Origin: Streptomyces sp. SID12488
GTDB lineage: Bacteria > Actinomycetota > Actinomycetes > Streptomycetales > Streptomycetaceae
Reading direction: 5' to 3'
Assembly (NCBI RefSeq): GCF_010548275.1
Contig: NZ_JAAGLT010000003.1
Span: 124,001 to 188,000 of the forward strand
DNA length: 64,000 nucleotides
Shown here: positions 35,677 to 45,551 of the stretch, piece after piece
Numbering within the stretch: the stretch's first letter is position 1
How the letters are laid out: each line of letters begins with the position of its first letter
Program-made: the position numbers and the translations under genes
The notes under the pieces: generated by a model
The model's database searches: none
Told to the model about the DNA's origin: nothing
What the model saw: the letters and a program-made list of their open reading frames with translations, nothing else

Positions 35677-35845
35677 CTCCTTCCACGTTCCGCCTACCGG
35701 GTTAGCTGTCGGGTTCGGGCGGGTAGTTCGGAAGGATTGCCCTACGGTCCTTGCCCTGGACGGCAGTCGGACCGATTCACCCCAAGTGCTCGGTGGGTCC
35801 CCGGCTCCTGCCGCAGGGCGGCACGATCGGACTCGGCGGAGGCCG
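35677..35845 (-). ncRNA. ydaO/yuaA c-di-AMP riboswitch
   Basis: On the minus strand the leader contains the conserved blocks in order: GCCGAGTCC, GGAGCCGGGGACCC, TTGGGGTGAATC, CCGTAGGG...CCTTCC, ACCCGACAGCTAACCCGG...GGC and GGAAGGAG. These match the ydaO class (c-di-AMP binding) known in Streptomyces leaders of cell-wall hydrolase genes. c-di-AMP binding should switch expression of the NlpC/P60 gene off. About 170 bases. Confidence 0.94.
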
Positions 35846-36142
35846 CGCGGCCCGGCGATGTTCGCCGGTGGGGGTCGTGCGGCCTTACGGCACGCTAACC
35901 AACAGGTGTGGTTCCTGTGAAGGTTGGTGACCGTTATGTCCGATACGTTTTTGTGACCTTGGTCCTAAACATGGCTCACTGTGATCAATCAGAAATGGTC
36001 TGTGGCAGTAGCCGGTGAATTGCGGAGTTGGCCCTGTTTCGGAACCGCTGTCCGGACAGGCCCGGTCGTCCGGCGCGGATACCGGGGGATGTTTTCGGGG
36101 TGGGGGCGGGCTGTCAGTGGGGAGGCCTAGACTCGGAGAGCG

Positions 36143-38692
36143 ATGAGCAGCCTCTTTGACGACAGCTTCCTGGCGGACCTCCAGGGCCCTCGGGCCCGCG
36201 AGGAGGAACCCCCGCCGCCGCCCGAGGACGAGCATGTGCCGGAGCCCGTTCCGGACGACCTGTTCGGCGGGAAGTTCGACGCGCCGCCGGACAGGGACGC
36301 GTACTACCGCGACGGCGCCCCCCGCCCGGTGGTCGACCCGGCCGCGCTCCTGGACGGGCTGAACGAGAACCAGCGCGCGGCCGTCGTGCACGCCGACACC
36401 CCTCTGCTCATCGTGGCGGGCGCCGGCTCCGGCAAGACACGTGTGCTCACGCACCGCATCGCGTATCTGCTCGGCGAGCGGGGCGTCCACCCCGGCCAGA
36501 TCCTCGCGATCACCTTCACCAACAAGGCCGCCGGCGAGATGAAGGAGCGCGTCGAACACCTCGTCGGCCCGCGCGCGAACGCCATGTGGGTGATGACGTT
36601 CCACAGCGCGTGCGTGCGGATTCTCCGGCGGGAGAGCAAGAGGCTCGGCTTCACCTCCTCCTTCTCCATCTACGACGCCGCCGACAGCAAGCGGCTGATG
36701 GCGCTCGTCTGCCGCGATCTGGATCTGGACCCCAAGCGTTTCCCGCCCAAGTCCTTCAGCGCGAAGATCTCCAACCTGAAGAACGAGCTGATCGACGAGG
36801 AGGACTTCGCCGCCCAGGCGAGCGACGGTTTCGAGAAGACCCTCGCCCAGGCGTACGCGATGTACCAGTCGCGGCTGCGTGAGGCCAACGCGCTCGACTT
36901 CGACGACCTGATCATGACGACGGTCAACCTGCTGCGCGCCTTCCCGGACGTCGCCGAGCACTACCGCCGCCGCTTCCGGCACGTCCTCGTCGACGAGTAC
37001 CAGGACACCAACCACGCCCAGTACGCGCTCGTACGGGAACTCGTCGGCACCGCCGAGCACACCGGCGACGACGCCGACGTACCGCCGAGCGAGCACGACC
37101 TGCCGCCCGCCGAGCTGTGCGTGGTGGGTGACGCCGACCAGTCGATCTACGCTTTCCGGGGCGCGACGATCCGCAACATCCTCCAGTTCGAGGAGGACTA
37201 CGCGGACGCGACGACGATCATGCTCGAACAGAACTACCGCTCCACGCAGACGATCCTGAGCGCCGCCAACGCGGTCATCGAGCGCAACGAGTCGCGCCGC
37301 CCCAAGAACCTGTGGACCAACGCGGGCGAGGGCGCGCGCATCACCGGCTATGTCGCCGACACGGAGCACGACGAGGCGCAGTTCGTCGCCGAGGAGATAG
37401 ACCGGCTGACGGACGCGGGCGACGCGAAGGCGGGAGACGTCGCCGTCTTCTACCGGACGAACGCCCAGTCCCGTGTCTTCGAGGAGATCTTCATCCGCGT
37501 CGGCCTGCCCTACAAGGTCGTCGGCGGCGTCCGCTTCTACGAGCGCAGGGAGGTCCGGGACGTCCTGGCCTACCTGCGCGTCCTCGCCAACCCGGAGGAC
37601 TCGGTGCCGCTGCGCCGCATCCTCAACGTCCCCAAGCGCGGCATCGGCGACCGCGCGGAGGCGATGATCGACGCGCTGTCCCAGCGCGAGAAGATCAGCT
37701 TCCCGCAGGCGCTGAAGCGCGTGGACGAGGCGTACGGAATGGCCTCGCGGTCGACCAACGCGGTCAAGCGGTTCAACACGCTGATGGAGGACCTGAGGAC
37801 GATCGTGGAGTCGGGCGCCGGCCCGGCGACCGTACTGGAAGCCGTCCTCGAACGCACGGGCTACCTCGCCGAGTTGCAGGCGTCGACCGACCCGCAGGAC
37901 GAGACCCGGATCGAGAACCTCCAGGAACTCGCCGCGGTCGCCCTGGAGTTCGAGCAGGAATCAGCGGCGGCTGGGGAAGCAGGCGAGGCGGACCAGGACC
38001 AGCCCGTGGACGGCGAACCGCCGGCCCCGGCCGGGCTCGCCGCGTTCCTGGAGCGGGTCGCGCTGGTCGCCGACTCGGACCAGATCCCCGACGAGGACGA
38101 CGACGGCTCCGGCGTCATCACCCTGATGACCCTGCACACCGCCAAGGGCCTTGAGTTTCCCGTGGTGTTCCTGACCGGCATGGAGGACGGCGTCTTCCCG
38201 CACATGCGTGCCCTCGGCCAGGCCAAGGAACTTGAGGAGGAGCGGCGGCTCGCGTACGTCGGCATCACGCGCGCGCGTGAACGGCTGTACCTGACGCGCT
38301 CGTCACTGCGCAGCGCGTGGGGGCAGCCGTCGTACAACCCGCCCTCGCGTTTCCTGGAGGAGATCCCGGCGGCCCATCTGGAGTGGAAGCGCACGGGCGC
38401 GATGGCTCCGGCCACGTCCTCGGGCCCGGCCTCCGGGGTGACGTCCTCGCTGTCGTCCTCGCGCTCGCGCTCCGCGGCCTCGGGCGCGGCCGGCTTCGCC
38501 ACACGCCGGGGCGGTGTCGAGAAGCCGGTCGTCGCGCTGGCGGTGGGGGACAGGGTCACGCACGACCAGTTCGGGCTGGGCACCGTGGTGGGTGTCAACG
38601 GCACGGGCTCGAACGCCGAGGCGACGGTCGACTTCGGCGAGGCCAAGCCGAAGCGGCTGCTGCTGCGGTACGCGCCGGTGGAGAAGTTGTGA
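36143..38692 (+). CDS. pcrA: ATP-dependent DNA helicase PcrA/UvrD (superfamily I)
   Basis: 849 residues. A Pro/Glu-rich N-terminal ~70 residues, then helicase motifs: Walker A GAGSGKT, VDEYQDT (motif II), GDADQSIYAFRGA (III), QNYRST (IV) and TAKGLEFPVVF (V), with the Tudor-like C-terminal fold (GDRVTHDQFGLGTVV). It unwinds DNA 3'-5' in nucleotide-excision and mismatch repair and clears recombination intermediates. TAGACT at 36128-36133 is a probable -10, putting the transcription start close to ATG 36143. Confidence 0.96.
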   Translation: MSSLFDDSFLADLQGPRAREEEPPPPPEDEHVPEPVPDDLFGGKFDAPPDRDAYYRDGAPRPVVDPAALLDGLNENQRAAVVHADTPLLIVAGAGSGKTRVLTHRIAYLLGERGVHPGQILAITFTNKAAGEMKERVEHLVGPRANAMWVMTFHSACVRILRRESKRLGFTSSFSIYDAADSKRLMALVCRDLDLDPKRFPPKSFSAKISNLKNELIDEEDFAAQASDGFEKTLAQAYAMYQSRLREANALDFDDLIMTTVNLLRAFPDVAEHYRRRFRHVLVDEYQDTNHAQYALVRELVGTAEHTGDDADVPPSEHDLPPAELCVVGDADQSIYAFRGATIRNILQFEEDYADATTIMLEQNYRSTQTILSAANAVIERNESRRPKNLWTNAGEGARITGYVADTEHDEAQFVAEEIDRLTDAGDAKAGDVAVFYRTNAQSRVFEEIFIRVGLPYKVVGGVRFYERREVRDVLAYLRVLANPEDSVPLRRILNVPKRGIGDRAEAMIDALSQREKISFPQALKRVDEAYGMASRSTNAVKRFNTLMEDLRTIVESGAGPATVLEAVLERTGYLAELQASTDPQDETRIENLQELAAVALEFEQESAAAGEAGEADQDQPVDGEPPAPAGLAAFLERVALVADSDQIPDEDDDGSGVITLMTLHTAKGLEFPVVFLTGMEDGVFPHMRALGQAKELEEERRLAYVGITRARERLYLTRSSLRSAWGQPSYNPPSRFLEEIPAAHLEWKRTGAMAPATSSGPASGVTSSLSSSRSRSAASGAAGFATRRGGVEKPVVALAVGDRVTHDQFGLGTVVGVNGTGSNAEATVDFGEAKPKRLLLRYAPVEKL

Positions 38693-38698
38693 CGGGGC

Positions 38699-38725
38699 AC
38701 CCGGGCATCGTCGAGATGCCCGGGT
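38699..38725. terminator. Bidirectional terminator between pcrA and M23 peptidase
   Basis: Perfect 11-bp stem ACCCGGGCATC (38699-38709) / GATGCCCGGGT (38715-38725), loop GTCGA, between convergent genes. Confidence 0.82.
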
Positions 38726-38770
38726 CACGCCGGTAACCAGGCAGGGGAAAGGGACCGGACCGGACAGGAA

Positions 38771-40327
38771 CTACGTCGGGTCGAGGCCGTGGCTGCGCAG
38801 CCACGGGAGCGGGTCGATCGCCGAGCCGCCTGCGGGCCGTACCTCGAAGTGCAGGTGCGGGCCGGTCGAGTTGCCGGAGTTCCCGGAGTACGCGATGGGA
38901 TCGCCGGCCTTGACCGTCGTACCGGACGGGACCTGGTAGGTGGAGAGGTGGCAGTACCACGTCTCCGTGCCGTCCTTGTCGGTCAGGATCATCATGTTGC
39001 CGTAGGCGCTGTTCCACTGCGTCCGTACGGTGCCGTCGGTCGCGGCCATCACCGTCGTGCCGTACGAGACGGGGAAGTCGATCCCGGTGTGCACGGACAT
39101 CCAGTTGATGCCGGCCTGGCCGAAGTAGGCGCTGAGGCCGCGCTGTTGGACCGGGAGGGCGTACTTCGGGCGCAGTCGCTCCTTGCGGGCGGCTTCCGCC
39201 GCCGCCGCCTTCTTGTCGGCGAGCTGCTGGGCCTTGAGGTCGATACGTTCCTGCGTACGGCTGGCCCGGTCGGCGAAGTCGTCGGCGCCCGCGGAGAGGC
39301 TCTCCAGCTGGGAGTCCAGCTTGTTGTTCGCGGTGGACGGCTTCACGGCGACACCGTCCGGCGCCGATGCCGTCGTGTTCTGCTCGCTGTCACCGCTCAT
39401 CCCGCCCACGGAGGCGGCGGCGATACCCGCGACCCCCATCACGCAGGCGGACGGAACGGCGATGGTCAGCAGGGCGGAACGTTTGGCCGGGGGTCGACGC
39501 CGGGACCGGCCCGCGTTGCGTGCAGCCGTACGGGACGCCGCGCGCCCGGCTCCGGGCAGCACGCCCGGGGCCTCTTCCTGGCCGTCGAGAAGCGAAGCCT
39601 CGGCGGGCAGCTCGCCGTCGGCGAAGGGATCCGACTCGTCGTCGGCGAGGGCGTGCCGGTCGTACTCCGCTGCGTCCACCATGTCCGTGACCTGCTCGAA
39701 CATCGTGGTGGCCTGCTGGTCGTACTCGTGCTCATGCGCGTGGTCGTACTCGGTGGACGGGGCCGACGTGCTGTCGTCCGGGCCGCTGTCCGAGTTCCAC
39801 TGGGTGGCGTCGTACACACCGGAGTCGAAGGCCTGCGTGCCCCATTCCCAGTGCTGGGTCTGGTCGGCCGGGCCGGCCTGCTCGGGCTGGAGCCAGGCGT
39901 TCGCATCCCAGTTGCCGCTGGTGTCGCCGCCCGGAGGCGTCGTCTGTGCGGGGATGCCGGCGAGCTGCTCGTAGCCGGGCGCCCAGGTGGTGGTGTCGTA
40001 CGCCCCGGTGTCGTGGGCGGCGTGGTGCTGGGCCGCGTACGGGTCGTAGTTCAGGGTCTGGTGACTGCCGGTGGACCACTGGGAGTTGTCGTACGAACCG
40101 GTGGTGTCCCCGCCCGGCATGTTGCCGAAGAGAGGGTCGGTTTCGAAATTACCGGTGCCGGTACCCGTGCCCATGCCCGCCTCGAAACCGTTGGCGAAGG
40201 TGGGGTCGTGCGTGGTGAAGTCACCGAAAGGGACTTCCTGTGTGCCGTACGACGCGTAATGAGCCGTCGCGGCATCGGAAGCCGGAGCCGGGGTGGTCAT
40301 GGTCCCCGACGGGTGACGTTCGTTCAC
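38771..40327 (-). CDS. M23-family metallopeptidase (secreted cell-wall hydrolase)
   Basis: 518 residues. A long Gly/Asp/Thr-rich N-terminal region with repeated TTPP/QWS-type segments, a predicted membrane helix (SALLTIAVPSACVMGVAGIAAASV), a coiled-coil and a C-terminal M23 domain with zinc motifs H-x3-D (HTGID) and HLHFEV. Expected to cleave peptidoglycan cross-links. The start GTG 40327 is chosen because GAGAAG precedes it; longer in-frame extensions upstream lack coding character. Its cytoplasmic N-terminal region of 280 or so residues is much longer than in typical M23 proteins. Converges on pcrA. Confidence 0.9.
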   Translation of the reverse strand: MNERHPSGTMTTPAPASDAATAHYASYGTQEVPFGDFTTHDPTFANGFEAGMGTGTGTGNFETDPLFGNMPGGDTTGSYDNSQWSTGSHQTLNYDPYAAQHHAAHDTGAYDTTTWAPGYEQLAGIPAQTTPPGGDTSGNWDANAWLQPEQAGPADQTQHWEWGTQAFDSGVYDATQWNSDSGPDDSTSAPSTEYDHAHEHEYDQQATTMFEQVTDMVDAAEYDRHALADDESDPFADGELPAEASLLDGQEEAPGVLPGAGRAASRTAARNAGRSRRRPPAKRSALLTIAVPSACVMGVAGIAAASVGGMSGDSEQNTTASAPDGVAVKPSTANNKLDSQLESLSAGADDFADRASRTQERIDLKAQQLADKKAAAAEAARKERLRPKYALPVQQRGLSAYFGQAGINWMSVHTGIDFPVSYGTTVMAATDGTVRTQWNSAYGNMMILTDKDGTETWYCHLSTYQVPSGTTVKAGDPIAYSGNSGNSTGPHLHFEVRPAGGSAIDPLPWLRSHGLDPT

Positions 40328-40558
40328 CAACTTCTCTTTCGCCTCGACGACAAGGGCTGGCAGAGCAGTGCGGCGACTGTACCCGGCGGTACGCGGGCAC
40401 GACAATCTTCCGCAGGTTTCGTGCTTGGGGGAAACGGGCATTCGGCCGTGTTTCGGGGGACTGCGGGCATGGGTTTGGCCTGGCGTTCGAAGATTGTTCG
40501 AATCTCGGAGGCTGTTCGGCGGTCCTGAACCGCCTGTGGGTGGCGTTCGGAGCCGCTT

Positions 40559-41461
40559 TCACGCCACAGTCAGTCCGCCGGCTTGGGCCTGGTCGGTCCG
40601 AGCCACGGCGGTGAGGGAGTGGTCGCTCTCGTCCAGGGCCTGCCGTATCCCGGTTGCGACGGCGGGGTGCACGGGCAGGGCGAGGTGGCCGATGCCGGTG
40701 ACCTGCACGTTCTGCGCCAACAGGTCCGGGTGATCGACGCAGGCCGTCTCCGGCGGGTCCATCACGTGGTCCAGATCGCTCCAGAAGCTGACGAAGCGCG
40801 TACGGCAGTCCGGCGCGGGCAGGCGCAGTTCCTCGATGACCTCCGAGCCGGGGCGCATCTGGCGGACGATCGGGTGCGCGTCGGCCAGCGGGACGACCCG
40901 GGTGCCGGAGTGCGGCGTACCGAGGGTGACAAGCGTACGGACGCGGAGGTCACCGCCGAGGCGCTGCACGTAGTAGCGCGCGATCAGGCCGCCCAGGCTG
41001 TGCCCGACGATGTCCACCCGCGGCTGGCCCGTGCGCCTGCATATCTCCTCTATGTGCCGGCCGAGCAGCTCGGCCGCGGTGCGGATGTCGCAGGTCAGCG
41101 GGGAGTAGTTGAGCGACTCGATCTGCTGTCGGCCGTGCTGGGCGAGGGAGCGGCGCAGCAGGACGAAGACGGAGCGGTTGTCGATGAAGCCGTGGAGGAG
41201 GACGACAGGGGGTTTCGGCTCCGTCGGCAGGCGGGTGAGGGAGGCGGCGGTGGTGCGGTCTCCGGGGAGCGCAGAGGGGTCGGGGGTCGTCGGCCGGCGT
41301 TCCTGGACGATGCCCGACGGATAGAGGAGCAGATGTCCCGCCAGGATCGCGATCTCCAGGGCGGTCGCCTTGAGCAGCGCAGCGGAGAGTCCCGTCAGAC
41401 TGCTCGGCAGGACGCGCCGGCAGAGTGGAAGCAGGGGCAGTGCTGCCCGGATGACCTTCAT
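40559..41461 (-). CDS. Alpha/beta-hydrolase lipase/esterase
   Basis: 300 residues. Oxyanion region LLHGFIDN, nucleophile elbow GHSLGG, and catalytic His in GIGHLALP; the aspartate is likely in the HPDLL region. N-terminal hydrophobic segment suggests membrane attachment or export. Resembles bacterial triacylglycerol lipases and PGAP1-like hydrolases. ATG 41461 has GGAGG six bases upstream. Upstream of, and on the same strand as, the M23 gene. Confidence 0.87.
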   Translation of the reverse strand: MKVIRAALPLLPLCRRVLPSSLTGLSAALLKATALEIAILAGHLLLYPSGIVQERRPTTPDPSALPGDRTTAASLTRLPTEPKPPVVLLHGFIDNRSVFVLLRRSLAQHGRQQIESLNYSPLTCDIRTAAELLGRHIEEICRRTGQPRVDIVGHSLGGLIARYYVQRLGGDLRVRTLVTLGTPHSGTRVVPLADAHPIVRQMRPGSEVIEELRLPAPDCRTRFVSFWSDLDHVMDPPETACVDHPDLLAQNVQVTGIGHLALPVHPAVATGIRQALDESDHSLTAVARTDQAQAGGLTVA

Positions 41462-41862
41462 GGCCGACCTCCTGTCGGCACACGGGAGGACTTCTCTGTC
41501 CCCCATGTGCCCTCGTGGGGGGTCGCGACGAGGGCGGCCGGTGGTGGCGTCGGTGGTGGTGCACGAGTGAGGCGTGCGGCGTGTGTGACGCCAAGGGGTG
41601 GCGAAGCTCCTTGCCGGATGGCGACGAAGCTCCCCGCTGTCGTGCCCTTACTGCCCTTCGTGCCATCTCCGACGCACCGCACCCCCACGGCGCGCGGCTC
41701 GCGACGCGGTGGTGCGACGACCTCGATGTGACTCCCCTCGCGCCGGTCCCACCGGTGCGCGGTGAACGTGTCCCATCATGTGATTTCCCCCTCGGAATCC
41801 GTCGCGAAACTGCCGGTTACGGGATGCTGGACATAACGTTCGTTCACTTCATGGAGGCAGCG
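41462..41862. other. Divergent intergenic region between lipase and icmB-like gene
   Basis: 401 bases. No gene seen. The segment 41821-41862 holds the ribosome binding site GGAGG for the icmB-like gene; promoter elements are not clear. Confidence 0.5.
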
Positions 41863-42225
41863 ATGGGTGTGGCAGCCGGTCCGATCCGCGTGGTGGTGGC
41901 GAAGCCGGGGCTCGACGGGGACGACCGCGAGGCCGAGATGATCGCCCGGGCGCTGCGGGACGCCGGTATGGAGGTCATCTACACCGGCCTCCACCAGACC
42001 CCCGAGCAGATCGTCGGCACCGCGATCCAGGAGGACGCCGACGCGATCGGGCTCTCCACCCCCTCGGGCGCCCACAACACGCTCTTCGCGGCTGTGGTCG
42101 ACCTCCTGCGGGAGCACGACGCGGCGGACATCAAGGTGTTCGGCGGTGAGATCGCCTCTGGGGCGACCACGGCTTCGGTCGTGGAGTGGGTGCGGCTGAA
42201 CGTACGGGAGTCGGCGGGGGCGTAG
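41863..42225 (+). CDS. icmB: Degenerate cobalamin-binding protein, IcmB-like (isobutyryl-CoA mutase small subunit)
   Basis: 120 residues. It keeps the family's start ([19 protein letters not shown]) and the [22 protein letters not shown] segment, so it is clearly an IcmB or methylmalonyl-CoA mutase small-chain homologue. However, the B12-binding motif D-x-H-x-x-G reads DGDDRE: the histidine that ligates cobalt and the glycine are both replaced. S-x-L reads STP, and about 18 residues after the GG of VFGGE are missing before [10 protein letters not shown]. Usual length is about 136-138. It cannot bind B12 in the normal base-off/His-on mode. Codon use is normal and the frame is open; it may be a repurposed or decaying gene. 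GGAGG precedes ATG 41863. Confidence 0.84.
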   Translation: MGVAAGPIRVVVAKPGLDGDDREAEMIARALRDAGMEVIYTGLHQTPEQIVGTAIQEDADAIGLSTPSGAHNTLFAAVVDLLREHDAADIKVFGGEIASGATTASVVEWVRLNVRESAGA

Positions 42226-42287
42226 TGCGTACTGGCGTAGGGCCTGGGGTGCGGGTGGTTCTCGGTCGTGCCTCAGGCTTCTCCCAC

Positions 42288-43952
42288 CTACCCGCCCGTT
42301 GTCAGTTCCTCCGCCATGGCCGCGCGCAGGCGCAGCGTGCCCACGAGGCGCTGGAAGGCCTCCGCCCAGTAGCTTCCGGCGCCCGGTGACGCATCCTCCC
42401 CTTCGTCGGGTACTGCCAGCAAGCCGTCGAGGCGGCCGGCCTCGGAGGGGTCCAGGCAGCGTTCCGCGAGCCCCATCACTCCGCTGAAGCTCCACGGGTA
42501 ACTCCCCGCGTCCCGGGCGATATTGAGCGCGTCGACCACTGCCCGCCCGAGCGGCGGAGCCCACGGCACCGCGCACACCCCGAGCAGTTGGAAGGCCTCG
42601 GACAGCCCATGCGTCGCGATGAACTCCGCCACCCAGTCGGCCCGTTCGGCGGAGCTCAGCGTGGCGAGGAGCTTCGCCCGCTCCGCCAGGGACACCGCCC
42701 CGGGCCCGCCGGCCTCGGGTGTCGAGGGTGTGCCGAGGAGCGCCCGGGACCAGTCGGCGTTCCGCTGTCGCACCGCCGCCCGGCACCACGCGGCGTGCAG
42801 CTCGCCCCGCCAGTCGTCGGCCACCGGCAGCGCCACGATCTCCTCGGGCGTACGTCCACCGAGCCGCCCCGGCCACGAGCCGAGCGGGGCGGCCTCCACC
42901 AACTGGCCGAGCCACCAAGACCGTTCACCGCGTCCCGCCGGGGCTTTGGCCACGACGCCGTCGCGCTCCATGCCCGCGTCGCACTCGTGCGGCGCCTCGA
43001 CGACGAGCGAGGGCTCGCCCCTTGTACCGCCGCCCTCGCCGTCGGCGCTGTCCGTGTGGTCGAGCGCCACGCACGCTCCCGCGCGGACCGCCATCCGTGC
43101 GGCGAGTGCCGAATCCGGCAGCGCGGACAGCAACTCCGCCGCTGTCGCCCGGACGTTGCGGCTACGGTCGGCCAACGCCCGCTCCAGGAACGGCTCGTCC
43201 TCGGCGTGCAGTCCCGCGCGAAGCGAGTCGAGGAACATCAGCCGGTCCTCGGCGCGTTCCGTCAGCCAGGTCGTCTCCAGCAACTCCCGGGCGGCGGCGG
43301 GCTCCCGCGCGCGTATCGCCGCGAGGAGGGAGACGCGTTCGGCGAACAGACCTTCCTGCCACAGGATTTGGATCCGCTCCGTCTCCTCGGCCCCGGGCAG
43401 GGCCGTGCCTCCGCCCGGGGTCGAGCGCAGGGCGAACCGCCAGTCCGGGTTCAGCCGGGCGAGCCACAGCGCGCGCGGTCCCGCGAACGCCAGCGCCGCC
43501 GGACGCAGATCCGTACGTCCCCTGGCCGCGTCGAGCAGCGCGGGCAGCACCTGTGCAGGGGCCGCGAAACCATGCGTGTTCGCCGCCGTGAGCCACTGGG
43601 GCAGCAGCTCCATCAGATCCGGCGCCGTGCCCCTGCGACCGCTGCCGCCGGGGGTGCCGGGCCGGTCGGCCAGCAGGAGCGACAACCGGCGGGCCGCCGC
43701 CGGGGGCAGCGGCGGGCGCGGGTCCGCCGCGGCGGGCTCCGGCCGCGTAGCCGCCGGGGCCGGCTGCAGACCTGCCCGCCGCCGTACGGTCTCCACGGCC
43801 GCCGCGTCGAGCAGCGCGCCCGGCGCCTGCCTGCCCGGCGGGCAGCCCGGGGGCGTACGTCGCTCGGTACCGAGCAGCGCCGCGGTGACCAGCTCCTCCC
43901 AGGCATCGGCGGCCGACGAGCCCATGGGGACGGATGCCCTGCTGCCGTTCAC
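42288..43952 (-). CDS. DUF5691 family protein of the MoxR/VWA cluster
   Basis: 554 residues, soluble, HEAT-like alternation of helices suspected (many Ala/Leu/Arg stretches such as RNVRATAAELLSALPDS). Starts MNGSRASVPMGSSAADAWEELVTAALLGTERR, typical of DUF5691. Function unknown. It is second in a minus-strand unit with the SWIM protein gene and faces the MoxR-DUF5682-VWA unit, the arrangement I recognise for this family. Confidence 0.85.
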   Translation of the reverse strand: MNGSRASVPMGSSAADAWEELVTAALLGTERRTPPGCPPGRQAPGALLDAAAVETVRRRAGLQPAPAATRPEPAAADPRPPLPPAAARRLSLLLADRPGTPGGSGRRGTAPDLMELLPQWLTAANTHGFAAPAQVLPALLDAARGRTDLRPAALAFAGPRALWLARLNPDWRFALRSTPGGGTALPGAEETERIQILWQEGLFAERVSLLAAIRAREPAAARELLETTWLTERAEDRLMFLDSLRAGLHAEDEPFLERALADRSRNVRATAAELLSALPDSALAARMAVRAGACVALDHTDSADGEGGGTRGEPSLVVEAPHECDAGMERDGVVAKAPAGRGERSWWLGQLVEAAPLGSWPGRLGGRTPEEIVALPVADDWRGELHAAWCRAAVRQRNADWSRALLGTPSTPEAGGPGAVSLAERAKLLATLSSAERADWVAEFIATHGLSEAFQLLGVCAVPWAPPLGRAVVDALNIARDAGSYPWSFSGVMGLAERCLDPSEAGRLDGLLAVPDEGEDASPGAGSYWAEAFQRLVGTLRLRAAMAEELTTGG

Positions 43953-44025
43953 AAGATTCCCTTTCGTCGTCGAGTCATCAAGTCAGCTAGTTGTGGCGCC
44001 GTCAGTCGCGGCGCGTCGAGCCGCC

Positions 44026-45384
44026 TCAGCACAGCGGGACCGCCTGTCCCGCCGCCCCCTCCGGCCAGGCCGTCAGAGGAGTGAACCCCCGATGACCGCA
44101 CTCACCGAAGACCGTGACGGGGGCCCCGCCCGAGAGCGCGACGAGGCGCCACAGGCCCGGGTGTGCGACGGCGGACGGGGCCACGGGCAGCGCCAAGTCG
44201 GTTTCGGCGTCCGCCAGTTGCCAGGAGCCGCCGTCCGGCACGGGTATGACCCGGTCCAGCGTCACCGGGAAGGAGTCCAGCCAGGGGTCGTCCTGGAGCG
44301 CCTCTCCGTAGCGCTCCGCCGCGCGCGTGGTCGTCGTTCCCGGCGGCCGTAGCTCCGTCGGCGCGGGCGAGGTGAACCGCTCGCCCAGGGCCGCCCGCAA
44401 CTGCCCGGCGCCGGGATACGTGGACACCTCGGCCTCGAATGTCAGGCCGACCGGCAGCGCCAGTTCGGGGGCGCGACCGGCCGCTCCGTACGAGAGCAGG
44501 AGGACGGCACGGCCCGACTCCGCGCCGTGCAGCCAGATCCTGCGGGTCGTCAGACGGGCGTCCGCCGTCTCATATTGGGCGAGGACCAGCCACTGGTCGC
44601 GCACCGGAGGGCCGTCCGCCGAGCCGGGCAGGCCGATCCGTGACCGCACCGTCGCCGCCAGACCGTCCGGCAGCTCGTCCCGGCGCAGCCAGCCCCGGTC
44701 GAGGAGGTGGAGCAGCGCGCACTCCTCCAGCAGCCGCACCGGCCAGCCCGGACCGGACGCCGGTATGGCCCCCAACTCCCTTACCCGTGCGGCCAGTCCG
44801 GGGGCCTGGGCGTCGACCATCCGGGCCGCGGTCTCCTCCCACAGCCCGTACCCCGCCTGTTCCGCGGTGGCCAGGCCGCCGCGGAGCAGGTCGGCGAGGC
44901 GCTGCTCCAGTTCTGTCGCCCCCGCCGTGATCCGCTCGGCGCGGCGCTCCGCCCTGCGCCGCGCGGCCTCCGGATCACCGGACCCTGACGGGGAACCGGC
45001 CGAGTCCGCCGCTCGTTTCTCCTCCGCGCGCTTCCGCCGCCCCGCCAGCCACTCCTCCGCCCAGCCCGGGGCCTCCCCTCGCGGCACCGCGCCGTCCTCG
45101 CCCGCCCAGAGCAGCAGCAGCCCTAGCGCGTGCTTGCAGGGGAACTTGCGGCTCGGACAACTGCACTTGTACGCGGGCCCGGTGGCGTCCGCGATGTCGA
45201 CGACCGTCTGATACGGCTTGCTGCCACTGCCCTTGCACAGTCCCCACACCGTCCCCTCGTCAGAACTGCCGGCCTCCGACCACGGCCCGGCCGCGCCGAG
45301 TTTGCTTCCCGCTTTGCGTGACGAGACGTCAGGCGCCAGTGCCAGCACCTGATCCGCCGTCCAGCGCACCCCCTGCTGAGTCAT
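44026..45384 (-). CDS. SWIM zinc-finger protein (YehQ-like)
   Basis: 452 residues. SWIM motif C-x-C-x6-C-x-H (KCSCPSRKFPCKH) near residues 70-82, followed by an Arg/Glu-rich helix and a large C-terminal domain. SWIM fingers mediate DNA or protein binding. E. coli YehQ is the comparable protein in the yehL-yehM-yehP-yehQ group (recall). ATG 45384 is chosen because upstream codons look non-coding. Divergent from the MoxR gene with 167 bases between, so a shared regulatory region is likely. Confidence 0.88.
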   Translation of the reverse strand: MTQQGVRWTADQVLALAPDVSSRKAGSKLGAAGPWSEAGSSDEGTVWGLCKGSGSKPYQTVVDIADATGPAYKCSCPSRKFPCKHALGLLLLWAGEDGAVPRGEAPGWAEEWLAGRRKRAEEKRAADSAGSPSGSGDPEAARRRAERRAERITAGATELEQRLADLLRGGLATAEQAGYGLWEETAARMVDAQAPGLAARVRELGAIPASGPGWPVRLLEECALLHLLDRGWLRRDELPDGLAATVRSRIGLPGSADGPPVRDQWLVLAQYETADARLTTRRIWLHGAESGRAVLLLSYGAAGRAPELALPVGLTFEAEVSTYPGAGQLRAALGERFTSPAPTELRPPGTTTTRAAERYGEALQDDPWLDSFPVTLDRVIPVPDGGSWQLADAETDLALPVAPSAVAHPGLWRLVALSGGAPVTVFGECGHRGFTPLTAWPEGAAGQAVPLC

Positions 45385-45551
45385 GACACCGAAGGTAGAT
45401 CCCGGCACTGACAATCGGTCCTCGCTGCGATCTCCACTCAGCGCTAGAAACGGCATTTTCGCAGGTCAGAACGCATTGTCAGTGGCGTGGTGCAGTGTGG
45501 ACACCAGATCCGAACGGGCCAAGACCGGCCGAGCTGGAGGGGGACCGAGCC

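Noticed and set aside
42288..44352. Long plus-strand frames opposite DUF5691 and the SWIM gene
   Set aside because: They arise from high GC content; their translations are Arg/Ser/Pro-rich with no domains, whereas the minus-strand proteins are recognisable.
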